Shown here in pieces: positions 1 to 8,400 of a DNA stretch of 55,223 bases (the first letter of the stretch is position 1; each line of letters opens with the position of its first letter). The translations under genes and the position numbers were made by a program. The notes beneath the pieces are model-generated. The model was not told where the DNA came from. It saw nothing but the letters and a program-made list of their open reading frames with translations, and made no database searches. The stretch is from an uncultured Bacteroidota bacterium (lineage in GTDB: Bacteria; Bacteroidota; Bacteroidia; Chitinophagales; Chitinophagaceae). The DNA lies in the NCBI GenBank assembly GCA_903927185.1, contig CAIYLW010000088.1, positions 1 through 55,223 of the forward strand, given 5' to 3'.

Positions 1-300
1 GGATTTCAATGGGACGGTGAGCTTTGGAAAAGGAAACAAGATCGGTTTGCAATTGCATATGTGAATAATAATCTTTCAGCAGATCATAAATTATATTTAC
101 AAAAAGGGGGCTATGGTTTCCTGATTGGTGATGGAAAATTAAATTACGGTTCTGAACAAATATTTGAAGCTTACTATTCTTGCCATCTCACTAAACAAAT
201 ATTTTTAAGCCCTGATTATCAGTTTGTAATTAACCCAGCTTTCAATAAAGATCGAGGCCCAGTTCATATAGTTGGATTAAGATTACACGCAGATTTGTAA
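1..300 (+). CDS. Carbohydrate-selective porin, OprB family (C-terminal fragment)
   Basis: The reading frame is open from base 1 to a TAA at 298-300, so only the last 99 codons are present; the start lies outside the window. The residues look like the end of an outer-membrane beta barrel: alternating aromatic and polar residues, the stretch FEAYYS, then LSPDYQFVINPA, and a final GLRLHADL. This arrangement (FE.YY, P.Q.I.NPA, GLR) is typical of the last strands of OprB carbohydrate porins, which let sugars diffuse across the outer membrane. It is followed by a strong hairpin shared with the convergent Fe-S gene. Family call is by motif; substrate unknown. Confidence 0.7.
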   Translation, partial: GFQWDGELWKRKQDRFAIAYVNNNLSADHKLYLQKGGYGFLIGDGKLNYGSEQIFEAYYSCHLTKQIFLSPDYQFVINPAFNKDRGPVHIVGLRLHADL

Positions 301-302
301 AA

Positions 303-331
303 TACAATAGCCGCAAATTGCGGCTATTGTA
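303..331. terminator. Bidirectional hairpin between convergent genes
   Basis: A perfect 14-bp inverted repeat (303-316 with 318-331, core AGCCGC/GCGGCT) sits between the porin stop and the stop of the convergent Fe-S carrier gene. A-rich and T-rich flanks make it usable from both sides. Confidence 0.75.
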
Positions 332-349
332 GAATTTTCAACCTATCAC

Positions 350-694
350 TTATACAGCAAATGAAGTGCCACAACCACAGGTACTACTTGCATTTGGATT
401 TGAGAATGTGAATCCACGGCTATTTAATCCTCCTTTCCAATCTACTTCCATTCCGTATAAATATATCTGGTGACTTTTATTCATAATACAACCAATCCCC
501 TCAATTTCAAAAACCTCATCCCCTTCTTCTTGCTTATCAAATCCTAATAAATAGGTCATACCGCTGCATCCGCCTCCTTTTACACCTACTCTAAGTCTTT
601 GAGTGGTATCAAATCCAGGCTCACCCATTAATCGTCTAATTTCTTCCACGGCACCTAAGGTTAATTTAACTGGGATACTGATAGCTGCTTGCAT
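350..694 (-). CDS. A-type iron-sulfur cluster carrier (IscA/SufA/ErpA family)
   Basis: A 114-residue HesB/IscA-type protein, of normal length for the family. The three cluster-binding cysteines are visible: Cys43 in GGGCSG and Cys106/Cys108 in the C-terminal CGCG motif. Such proteins accept or pass on Fe-S clusters during maturation of cytoplasmic enzymes. The gene stands alone between a convergent porin gene and a divergent membrane-protein gene, with no suf or isc partner visible in the window, so which of the A-type roles it plays cannot be decided here. The ATG at 694 gives the conserved family N terminus. Confidence 0.9.
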   Translation of the reverse strand: MQAAISIPVKLTLGAVEEIRRLMGEPGFDTTQRLRVGVKGGGCSGMTYLLGFDKQEEGDEVFEIEGIGCIMNKSHQIYLYGMEVDWKGGLNSRGFTFSNPNASSTCGCGTSFAV

Positions 695-814
695 AATTCA
701 AATTTAGAATACAAATTTACAATCATTCTGTTTCAAAACTGTTAAGTCTGTTTTCGATAACTGGAAAAACGTTGTTCCAGACCGCTTTGTCCTATTTTTA
801 CTTAAAATTGGGAT

Positions 815-1318
815 ATGTTAGATACGACTATGTTTTTCACCATTTTAATTGGAGTGTTAATAGCAGGATTAGCCGGATGGTTAATTTATTTACAAAGAAA
901 AGTTCAGGTTTCAGAGAAATCAGCTAATAATCAGCATAGCAGCTTACAATTGCAAGCATATGAACGATTAACTGTATTAACCGATCGTATTGCGCTTCCA
1001 AACGTCATTAGCAGATGTAATATATCAGGGATTGGTGCAAAGGAGATGCAGGAATTACTTACTAAACAAATCCGCGATGAATTTGAATACAATATTAGTC
1101 AGCAGATTTATGTAAGTCCAGATGCCTGGAAATCATTACGAAATTTAAAAGATCAAAACCTATTGATCATTAATCAAACAGCTCGTGCTTTACCTGAAAA
1201 TGCTAGCGGATTAGAACTCAATAAAACCATCCTTCATAGTTTAATGAATGATAGTAAAGCCGATTTACATAGCCTTGTTTCTGAAGCTTTAAGTTACGAA
1301 GCAAAGAAATTGATGTAA
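815..1318 (+). CDS. Small membrane-anchored protein of unknown function (possibly DUF7935-like)
   Basis: A 167-residue protein with one hydrophobic segment at about residues 6-26 followed by a basic stop (LQRK), so the rest is probably cytoplasmic. The soluble part is helical and polar. I recall similar short proteins from Bacteroidota (a DUF7935-like family), but this assignment is from memory and weak. It lies 105 nt upstream of the methylmalonyl-CoA mutase gene in the same direction and might be cotranscribed. No catalytic motif is visible and no function is proposed. Confidence 0.6.
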   Translation: MLDTTMFFTILIGVLIAGLAGWLIYLQRKVQVSEKSANNQHSSLQLQAYERLTVLTDRIALPNVISRCNISGIGAKEMQELLTKQIRDEFEYNISQQIYVSPDAWKSLRNLKDQNLLIINQTARALPENASGLELNKTILHSLMNDSKADLHSLVSEALSYEAKKLM

Positions 1319-1365
1319 CCTAATTTCAATTGAAATAAAACCAATATAAAACAGTCATTCTTGCT

Positions 1366-1373
1366 TAAATTTG
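1366..1373 (+). promoter_or_regulatory. Possible -7 promoter element before the mutase gene
   Basis: TAAATTTG matches the Bacteroidota -7 consensus TAnnTTTG about 50 nt before the mutase start. No TTG or TTTG was found at the expected -33 distance, so this rests on half a promoter. Confidence 0.3.
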
Positions 1374-1423
1374 ATATCGAATCATTTCCATGAAATGCTT
1401 CCTCTACTTCAAATGCAGAAATA

Positions 1424-2980
1424 ATGAGCGAGAAAAAATGTTTTACAGATAGTGGCATAGAAATTAAAAAAGTTTATTACTCAGCACCATTAAAAGAACA
1501 AAAAGAAGTTCCTGGAGAATTCCCATATACCAGAGGTGTACAATCAGATATGTATCGCGGCAAACTTTGGACTATGCGTCAATATGCCGGATTTTCAACC
1601 GCTGAAGAAAGTAATAAAAGGTATCATTTTTTGCTATCACAAGGAGTAATGGGTTTGAGTGTTGCCTTTGATCTTCCTACACAAATTGGCTATGATAGCG
1701 ATCATGCACTTGCCGACGGCGAAGTAGGCAAAGTTGGGGTTGCAATCGATAGTATTGAAGACATGGAGTTACTATTTGCTGGTATTAATTTGGAACAGGT
1801 TTCTACTTCCATGACCATCAATGCTACAGGGTTTATTTTATTAGCCTTTTATGTAGCACTTGCAAAAAAGCAAGGTGCTGATTTGAAAAAAATTTCAGGA
1901 ACTATTCAAAATGATATTCTGAAAGAATATGCCGCAAGAGGAACTTATATCTATCCGCCCAAACCTTCCATGCGTATCATAACAGATATTTTTGAATGGT
2001 GTGCAAAAGAGGTACCCAAGTGGAATACAATTTCCATTAGTGGATACCATATCAGAGAAGCTGGAAGTACTGCCGTACAAGAAATTGCCTTTACATTAAG
2101 TAACGGAAAGGCTTATGTGGAAGCTGCCCTCGCTAAGGGATTAGATATAAATGTATTTGGTAAAAGACTCTCTTTCTTCTTCAATGCACATAATCATTTA
2201 TTTGAAGAAGTGGCGAAATTCAGAGCCGCACGTAAAATGTGGGCAAATATTATGAAGGAATTAGGAGCAACTGATGAGAAAGCCATGATGCTTCGCTTTC
2301 ATACACAAACTGGTGGTGCTACTTTAACTGCGCAACAACCACTTAATAATATTTGCAGAGTTACCATTCAAACATTGTCAGCAGTTCTTGGTGGCACTCA
2401 AAGCTTACACACAAATGGTTATGACGAGGCACTTAGTTTACCTACAGAAGACGCAGCTAGAGTTGCTCTTAGAACACAACAGATTGTAGCTTTTGAAAGT
2501 GGTGCAACCGAAACGGTGGATCCACTTGCCGGAAGTTACTTTGTGGAATCATTAACCGATGAAATAGAAAACAAGGCACTTGAACTTATTGCAAAAATTG
2601 ATGCCATGGGCGGTAGTGTTAATGCAATTGAAAATGGATTTATGCAGGATGAAATTGCAAAAAGTGCCTATGCATATCAACGCAATATTGAAAGTGGAGA
2701 AAAAATAATAGTAGGTGTAAATAAATTTCAAGTCAAAGAAACCAATAAGATTCCTGGTTTTAAAATTGATGATTTAATTAGAACACTCCAGTCAGAAAAG
2801 TTACAAATGCTGAAAAACAAAAGAAATAATCAGATTGTAGCCGAACTTTTAGAAAAGATTGAAACAACTGCAAAAACAACAGAAAACCTAATGCCAATTG
2901 TAGTTGAAGCAGTTGAAAACTATTGTACACTTGGTGAAATTTCTGATGCCTTGCGTCACGTATATGGAGAATATAAATAA
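1424..2980 (+). CDS. Methylmalonyl-CoA mutase family large subunit, without B12-binding domain
   Basis: A 518-residue acyl-CoA mutase TIM-barrel subunit interconverting branched and linear acyl-CoA thioesters with adenosylcobalamin. The barrel motifs are intact ([34 protein letters not shown], and Tyr208-His209 in SGYHIREAG). It ends after the barrel; the C-terminal cobalamin domain of fused mutases is absent, so it must use a separate small subunit, which is not in this window. Known family logic: a Tyr in RQYAGF (Tyr54) and an Arg before TYIYPP (Arg172) mark methylmalonyl-CoA specificity, whereas isobutyryl-CoA mutases carry Phe and Gln. Both residues here fit methylmalonyl-CoA. ATG at 1424. 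Confidence 0.9.
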   Translation: MSEKKCFTDSGIEIKKVYYSAPLKEQKEVPGEFPYTRGVQSDMYRGKLWTMRQYAGFSTAEESNKRYHFLLSQGVMGLSVAFDLPTQIGYDSDHALADGEVGKVGVAIDSIEDMELLFAGINLEQVSTSMTINATGFILLAFYVALAKKQGADLKKISGTIQNDILKEYAARGTYIYPPKPSMRIITDIFEWCAKEVPKWNTISISGYHIREAGSTAVQEIAFTLSNGKAYVEAALAKGLDINVFGKRLSFFFNAHNHLFEEVAKFRAARKMWANIMKELGATDEKAMMLRFHTQTGGATLTAQQPLNNICRVTIQTLSAVLGGTQSLHTNGYDEALSLPTEDAARVALRTQQIVAFESGATETVDPLAGSYFVESLTDEIENKALELIAKIDAMGGSVNAIENGFMQDEIAKSAYAYQRNIESGEKIIVGVNKFQVKETNKIPGFKIDDLIRTLQSEKLQMLKNKRNNQIVAELLEKIETTAKTTENLMPIVVEAVENYCTLGEISDALRHVYGEYK

Positions 2981-2995
2981 ATTAAAAAGCAAACA

Positions 2996-3044
2996 TCAAA
3001 ATTCAAAAAAAATCGGATTTTGACTTTTAAATTTTGAATTTTGA
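2996..3044. repeat. AT-rich inverted repeat
   Basis: A perfect 13-bp inverted repeat (TCAAAATTCAAAA at 2996-3008, its complement at 3032-3044) separated by 23 nt, between the mutase and the M20 peptidase. The same word recurs at about 6371-6399 and in the infC/rpmI gap. It may act as a weak terminator for the mutase gene. Confidence 0.6.
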
Positions 3045-3079
3045 CTTACCTTGAAACCTTAGCATAACCAAAATTGAAA

Positions 3080-4378
3080 ATGAGAAAAATTATCCAATTT
3101 ACATTATTTGTGCTCCCATTAGCGGCATTTGCACAAATCAGTTCCATCAATATTGAGAAATATGCAAAGGACGTGAACGACTCTGTTGTTGCTTGGAGAA
3201 GACATCTTCATCAATATCCAGAATTATCAAACCGTGAAACCAATACGATGAATTATATCGTATCCAAATTACAAGGACTCGGTTTAGAAATCAAAGCACC
3301 CTTTGCAAAGACTGGTGTAGTTGCTATTTTAAGAGGTGGCAAACCAGGTCCAGTAATTGCTTTAAGAGCAGATATTGATGCATTGCCAGTTGTAGAAAGA
3401 GTAAATCTACCATTTGCATCAAAACTAACAAGCGAATATGGCGGACAAAAAGTAGGTGTCATGCATGCTTGCGGACATGATACCCATACTGCTATTTTAT
3501 TAGGCACTGCGAATGCTTTAGCAAAAATAAAAAAAGAGGTACCAGGCACGATTGTTTTCTTATTTCAACCAGCTGAGGAAGGTCCTCCAGGAACTGAAGA
3601 AGGTGGTGCTCCTTTAATGATTAAAGAGGGCGCATTAAATAATCCAAAAGTGGAAGCTGTATTTGGTCTACATATCAGTTCTGGCACTGAAATTGGCACC
3701 ATAAAATATCATTCAGGATCATTTATGGCTAGCTCTGATTGGTTTACCATCAAAGTAAAAGGCAAACAAACACATGGTTCAATGCCATGGGGTGGAATTG
3801 ATCCAATTGTTGTTGCTACACAAATTATTACTGGATTACAGACTATTGTTAGTCGCCAAGAAGACCTCACAAAAGCACCAGCAGTAATTACAGTTGGAAA
3901 AATCACCAGTGGTGTTCGGGCTAATATTATCCCTGAAGAATTATTTATGGAAGGAACCATCCGAACATTGGACGCAAAAATGCAGCAGGAAATACATGAA
4001 AAAATTAAGCGCACAGCAACAAAGATTGCAGAAGCATCTGGTGCTACAGCTGAAGTATACATTGATACAAAAACATTAGTTACCTATAATGATCCTGCAT
4101 TAGTTAAAATGATGTTACCTTCTTTAGAAACTGCTGCAGGCAAAGCAAATGTTTCTGAATCTACCTGGACAACAGGAGCTGAAGACTTCTCATTTTATGG
4201 TGAAGTTGCTCCTGCATTCTTTTTTAATTTAGGAGGAATGCCTGCAGGAATGGATCCTAAGAATGCAGCACCCCACCATACTCCTGATTTCTATATTGAT
4301 GATAGTAAATTAGATGTAGGTGTCAAAGCATTTTGTAACATAGTATTTGATTACGCAAAAATCAAGTCTGGCAAATAA
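3080..4378 (+). CDS. Secreted M20 family amidohydrolase/peptidase
   Basis: I place the start at the ATG at 3080; a TTG two codons upstream is possible. The N terminus (MRKIIQFTLFVLPLAAFAQ) is a signal peptide, predicting a periplasmic or secreted enzyme of 432 residues. The M20D metal-binding motifs are present: HACGHDTH, then QPAEE and GLHI, followed by the dimerisation lid region (QTHGSMPWGG) and a late ligand region near AAPHHTPDF. Relatives hydrolyse N-acyl amino acids, hippurate or small peptides; the exact substrate cannot be read from sequence. It is followed by a terminator and lies upstream of an S9 peptidase on the same strand. Confidence 0.88.
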   Translation: MRKIIQFTLFVLPLAAFAQISSINIEKYAKDVNDSVVAWRRHLHQYPELSNRETNTMNYIVSKLQGLGLEIKAPFAKTGVVAILRGGKPGPVIALRADIDALPVVERVNLPFASKLTSEYGGQKVGVMHACGHDTHTAILLGTANALAKIKKEVPGTIVFLFQPAEEGPPGTEEGGAPLMIKEGALNNPKVEAVFGLHISSGTEIGTIKYHSGSFMASSDWFTIKVKGKQTHGSMPWGGIDPIVVATQIITGLQTIVSRQEDLTKAPAVITVGKITSGVRANIIPEELFMEGTIRTLDAKMQQEIHEKIKRTATKIAEASGATAEVYIDTKTLVTYNDPALVKMMLPSLETAAGKANVSESTWTTGAEDFSFYGEVAPAFFFNLGGMPAGMDPKNAAPHHTPDFYIDDSKLDVGVKAFCNIVFDYAKIKSGK

Positions 4379-4398
4379 TTTTTGAACGATTTTATTAG

Positions 4399-4439
4399 AG
4401 TTCATCAATTATTTAAACAATAGTTGATGAACTTTTTAT
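4399..4439 (+). terminator. Rho-independent terminator after the M20 gene
   Basis: AGTTCATCAA at 4399-4408 pairs with TTGATGAACT at 4424-4433 and is followed by a T-rich run. Confidence 0.7.
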
Positions 4440-4461
4440 TTTACAAGAAAATTATAAACAT

Positions 4462-6369
4462 ATGAAAAATCTTTTATTTTTTTTACTGATAAGTATAACA
4501 GCAAATCTATACGCACAACAAAAATTAACTCCAGAATTGCTATGGAAGTTAGGACGTGTAAGTGCTTTAGGCATTTCAAAAGATAAACAGTATTTGATTT
4601 ATAATGTGAATACTCCCAATATTGAATTAAATAAAGGAGATAGTAAAACTTATCGTATTTCAATCAATGGAGGTAATGCTGAAGAAATATCTAATGCCAA
4701 TGATCTGATGATTAATGAAAAGATTTCTTCCGATGGAAAATATATTATCAGTAGTGATGCTGTTAAACTGAAATCAGTTTATGGATCAGATTTCTACCCT
4801 ACCCTAACTAAATCAAATGTGCAGATTTATGAATCACTAAATTATCGTCACTGGGATACTTGGGAAGATGGAAAATATGATCACATATTTTATGCCCCAC
4901 TAGTAAATGGCAAAGCTGGAAAAGCTACCGATATAATGAAAAATGAATTATTTGATTGTCCATTAAAGCCATTTGGTGGAGAAGAAGATTTTATCTGGAA
5001 CCCAGATGGGAAGCATATCGTTTATAGTACCAAGAAAAAATTTGGAACAGAATATGCACTTAGCACCAATACTGACTTATATGAATATGATATAACAACA
5101 GGCTCTACCAAAAATTTAACCTTAGAAAATAAAGGGTATGATAATAGTCCCGCTTATAATGCAAAAGGACAATTAGCTTGGTTACAAATGAAACGAGATG
5201 GGTATGAAGCAGACAAACAAGATTTGATTGTAACAAATGGGTTTACAACCATGAACCTTACTGGCAATCGCGATGACCTGCATGTAGAAAGTTTTAAATG
5301 GAGCGAAGATGGAACAAGTCTGTTTTTTATTGCCCCACAAAAAGGAATGGTACATGTGTTTCAAGTTACTTATCCAGACAGAACAGGAAGGGTACCAGTT
5401 ATTACACAGATTACTAAAGGAGAGTTTGAAGTAAATGGAATAATTGCTCAAACAGGTCACGAACTATTTATCAGTAAAGTAGATTTCAATCATGCTTCAG
5501 AGATTTATAGTGTTGATTTAACTACTGGCAACTTAACAAAGCTTACTCATGTAAATGATGAAAATTATAAAAATATCGCATCAGTTACTACTAGTTATAA
5601 AACAGTATTAACAACTGATGGCAAACAAATGCCTACATGGGTTATCTATCCTCCAGGTTTTGATTCCAAGAAAAAATACCCTATACTTTTATTTTGTCTG
5701 GGTGGTCCTCAAGGCACAAATCCTCTCTACTCATTCAGATGGAATTTTCAATTGATTGCTTCACAGGGATATATTGTGGTAGCTCCAGATCGTAGAGGTG
5801 TTTTTGGTGAAGGCACTAAATGGACGGAGGGTGTTAGCAGAGATTGGGGTGGACAAGTAATCAAAGATTATTTAAGTGCAATTGATGCCATTTCCAAAGA
5901 AACGTATGTTGATAAAAATAGAATGGGTTGTGTTGGAGCTAGTTTTGGAGGATTCTCTGTATTTGCTTTAGAAGCTTTGCATCAGGGAAGGTTCAAAACA
6001 TTTATTTCACATGACGGTGTATTTGATTTCAAAAGTATGTACGGAACAACAGATGAATTGTTTTTTGAAAATTGGGAAAAAGGTGGCGCATATTGGGATA
6101 AAAACAATGCTGTGGCTCAACGTTCTTTTGCTCAATCACCAAGTAATTTTGTAGATAAATGGAATACTCCCATTATGATAGTTCAAGGTGGAAGAGATTA
6201 TCGTGTACCTATTGAACAGGGTCAACAAGCTTTTCAGGCAGCACAACTTAAAGGTATAAAAAGTAAGTTGCTTTATTTACCAGAAGAAAATCATTGGGTT
6301 CTAAAAGCTCAAAATGCATTAGTATGGCATCATGAGTTTTATAAATGGTTGGAAGAAACTATGAAATAA
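4462..6369 (+). CDS. Secreted S9 family prolyl-oligopeptidase-like peptidase
   Basis: A 635-residue protein with signal peptide (cleavage near LYAQ), an N-terminal beta-propeller-like region (about 25-370) and a C-terminal alpha/beta-hydrolase domain. The catalytic triad can be placed at Ser494 (GASFGG), Asp579 (GGRDYRVP) and His611 (ENHWV). The domain order and GxSxGG motif are those of the S9 family (dipeptidyl peptidases and acylaminoacyl peptidases); the exact cleavage specificity is unknown. It acts outside the inner membrane and probably trims short peptides. Separate terminators on both sides suggest a monocistronic unit. Confidence 0.9.
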   Translation: MKNLLFFLLISITANLYAQQKLTPELLWKLGRVSALGISKDKQYLIYNVNTPNIELNKGDSKTYRISINGGNAEEISNANDLMINEKISSDGKYIISSDAVKLKSVYGSDFYPTLTKSNVQIYESLNYRHWDTWEDGKYDHIFYAPLVNGKAGKATDIMKNELFDCPLKPFGGEEDFIWNPDGKHIVYSTKKKFGTEYALSTNTDLYEYDITTGSTKNLTLENKGYDNSPAYNAKGQLAWLQMKRDGYEADKQDLIVTNGFTTMNLTGNRDDLHVESFKWSEDGTSLFFIAPQKGMVHVFQVTYPDRTGRVPVITQITKGEFEVNGIIAQTGHELFISKVDFNHASEIYSVDLTTGNLTKLTHVNDENYKNIASVTTSYKTVLTTDGKQMPTWVIYPPGFDSKKKYPILLFCLGGPQGTNPLYSFRWNFQLIASQGYIVVAPDRRGVFGEGTKWTEGVSRDWGGQVIKDYLSAIDAISKETYVDKNRMGCVGASFGGFSVFALEALHQGRFKTFISHDGVFDFKSMYGTTDELFFENWEKGGAYWDKNNAVAQRSFAQSPSNFVDKWNTPIMIVQGGRDYRVPIEQGQQAFQAAQLKGIKSKLLYLPEENHWVLKAQNALVWHHEFYKWLEETMK

Positions 6370-6370
6370 A

Positions 6371-6399
6371 TCAAAAGTAAAAATTCAAAATTCAAAAGA
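6371..6399. repeat. AT-rich repeat word (TCAAAA..AAATTCAAAA)
   Basis: A run of related AAATTCAAAA words just before the terminator shared by the S9 and yggS genes. It is the same word family as at 2996-3044 and 25728-25757. Confidence 0.4.
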
Positions 6400-6427
6400 A
6401 AGGCCCTTGATTTTTCAAGGGCTTTCT
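6397..6427. terminator. Bidirectional terminator between S9 peptidase and yggS
   Basis: AGAAAG (6397-6402), one bulged G, CCCTTGA (6404-6410), a TTTT loop, then TCAAGGGCTTTCT (6415-6427). The stem works for both convergent transcripts. Confidence 0.8.
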
Positions 6428-6453
6428 TGTTATTTAAGTTGTATTGATTTTAG

Positions 6454-7122
6454 TTAGTTATTTGCATAATTTCTTGCGCCAAATAATAAGCTTCCAATTC
6501 TTACCATCGTTGAACCTTCTTCAATGGCCATCTGATAATCACCACTCATACCCATACTCAAGATCGATAATGGATCCCCAAGATTCGATTGCATATTTAT
6601 GAAATACTGATGTAACATTCTAAATTCATTTCTCACTTGATCCTTATCATCACTGAAAGAAGCCATACCCATTAATCCTTTAATGGAAATAAATGGTAAA
6701 TGTATAGACGCATCCACTGCTTCTTCTAATTCAGTAAGATCCATTCCAAATTTAGTTTCCTCTTTAGCAATATGTATTTGTAATAAACAAGCAATAACAC
6801 GTCCATTCTTTTGGGCTTGTTTATTTATTTCTGTAAGTAATTTCAAACTATCAACCCCATGAATTAAATGTACAAAAGGAGCGATATATTTTACTTTATT
6901 AGATTGTAGATGACCAATAAAATGCCATTGGATATCCTTGGGTAATGCCGCATGTTTATCCACTAATTCCTGTACATAGTTTTCTCCAAACGCTCTTTGT
7001 CCTAATTGATATAATTCCTCAATATCTTCATTAGGTTTCGTTTTACTTACCGCCACTAAAACCACATTCTCCTGATCTAACTCCGATTTTATTTTGATAT
7101 ACACTTCTTTTTGTACTGACAT
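6454..7122 (-). CDS. yggS: YggS family pyridoxal phosphate homeostasis protein
   Basis: A 222-residue alanine-racemase-fold protein of standard YggS/PLPBP length. The PLP lysine lies in VAVSKTKP, followed by the family motifs FGENYVQE, WHFIGHLQSNK and a C-terminal MGMSGDYQMAIEEGST phosphate-binding region. The family binds PLP and buffers its supply to other enzymes in the cytoplasm without known catalytic turnover. The gene starts 15 nt after the end of the unknown secreted protein gene (7138-8319), so the two are probably cotranscribed. Confidence 0.92.
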   Translation of the reverse strand: MSVQKEVYIKIKSELDQENVVLVAVSKTKPNEDIEELYQLGQRAFGENYVQELVDKHAALPKDIQWHFIGHLQSNKVKYIAPFVHLIHGVDSLKLLTEINKQAQKNGRVIACLLQIHIAKEETKFGMDLTELEEAVDASIHLPFISIKGLMGMASFSDDKDQVRNEFRMLHQYFINMQSNLGDPLSILSMGMSGDYQMAIEEGSTMVRIGSLLFGARNYANN

Positions 7123-7137
7123 AATTCTCTAATTAAT

Positions 7138-8319
7138 CTAATGATTTACGATTTTTTCTTGCCAAACTTCATTCTCTAAAACAAGACATAGATTATAGGC
7201 TTCACAATAATAGTTAAACTTGCCAACCCCTATTGAACCTGCCAAATCTTTCAATGGATTGGGAAGCATAGAACTCATGTTAGCTATAAAAAAAGCAAAG
7301 TTAGGGTCATCTATCAATTCTAATAAGGTATTTCCAGTACTGATAGAAATAACAGGAGGCCTAGTGCCCCAACGCATTAATGCAGTGGAAAGAATTATTT
7401 TTTCCATAAAACTCGATGATTCATTCAAAAGATTTTTGGAAACTTCTATTAATTCAGCTTTATGAATTTCTAATGCCGCAATAGATTGAATACTCATGAG
7501 TCTGGAAAGATGATACAAAATAACTGAGCTGCGATTATAATGTGGAGAAACATTAGATGGGGCATCTATATATTTTTTGTCTTCAATCACTTTTAAAATC
7601 AATTGCAAACTTGCAGAATCTGCAGATGTCCAGTTTAATTGATAGTGTTGAACGAAATATAATACATTAGCTAAAACTGATACATCAAAATCTACTGGCA
7701 TCTTCTTACCAAACCAAGTAGAATAAGCCGGTATATTTTTATATGCATCGAATGTATTTTTAATTCCCTTTCCTCTACCATTTGCGAAACCTTGCATGAA
7801 TAGATGAACTTCAGAAGCGATTGAATCAGAAGCATTAATTGCCAATAATAAAATAGCAGTATCATCAAAATCATCTGGTAATGACTGACTATGATCAAAT
7901 ACATTTAACCATCCACTATTCGGAAATATTTTAGGGGGATTAGTAGTCCAAAAATTATACGTATTCCTTCCTTTTCTATTTTTAAAATTATCAAAATATG
8001 GGAGAGAATTTTCAATGATTGATGAAGCAACTTTTTTATCTGCTTGGTTTAAATCGTTCAATAAATTTCTTAAAGTAAAACAAATTAATCCAGTAAAAAA
8101 GGCATTTTCATCCGCTTTTTCAATAGTCTTGTTTAAAGCATAAGCCCGATAAGAGGAGAATGAACCTTTAGAAAAAACTTGATCTTTCTTTGATTGTAAT
8201 ACAGCCAATCTCTTCATTAAAACATGTGTCAAAGTAGAATCATTGGCATTGATAGTATTACCAATAGATAGTACCATGTAACAAATCAAAGCTGCTTTTA
8301 TATATCTTAAACTATTCAA
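7138..8319 (-). CDS. Secreted alpha-helical protein of unknown function with a DFDDTA motif
   Basis: Not a family I recognise. The protein (393 residues) has a signal-peptide-like N terminus that only appears if translation begins at the TTG at 8319; the next ATG (8277) would leave too short a leader. The mature part is mostly helical. The striking stretch is NFWTTNPPKIFPNSGWL followed by SLPDDFDDTA; residues 150-153 (DFDD) read like the DxDD acid motif of class II terpene cyclases, which also have an alpha/alpha-barrel fold. That resemblance is short, and a secreted cyclase would be unusual, so I give no function. Transcribed just ahead of yggS. Confidence 0.6.
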   Translation of the reverse strand: MNSLRYIKAALICYMVLSIGNTINANDSTLTHVLMKRLAVLQSKKDQVFSKGSFSSYRAYALNKTIEKADENAFFTGLICFTLRNLLNDLNQADKKVASSIIENSLPYFDNFKNRKGRNTYNFWTTNPPKIFPNSGWLNVFDHSQSLPDDFDDTAILLLAINASDSIASEVHLFMQGFANGRGKGIKNTFDAYKNIPAYSTWFGKKMPVDFDVSVLANVLYFVQHYQLNWTSADSASLQLILKVIEDKKYIDAPSNVSPHYNRSSVILYHLSRLMSIQSIAALEIHKAELIEVSKNLLNESSSFMEKIILSTALMRWGTRPPVISISTGNTLLELIDDPNFAFFIANMSSMLPNPLKDLAGSIGVGKFNYYCEAYNLCLVLENEVWQEKIVNH

Positions 8320-8356
8320 GACGGTAAAATTAATTGGTATACTTCATCTAAAAGCA

Positions 8357-8385
8357 AAATGCCCAATGAAATTCATCGGGCATTT
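8357..8385 (-). terminator. Terminator after the acyl-CoA dehydrogenase gene
   Basis: AAATGCCC (8357-8364) pairs with GGGCATTT (8378-8385), with an inner ATGAA/TTCAT extension. On the minus strand it follows the dehydrogenase stop and is trailed by T-rich sequence. Confidence 0.75.
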
Positions 8386-8400
8386 AATTTATTAAAAATA

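Noticed and set aside
1895..2080. Open frame on the minus strand inside the mutase gene, and many like it elsewhere
   Set aside because: These frames lie wholly inside well supported genes on the other strand or frame, have no recognisable protein pattern and no promoter; they are shadows.
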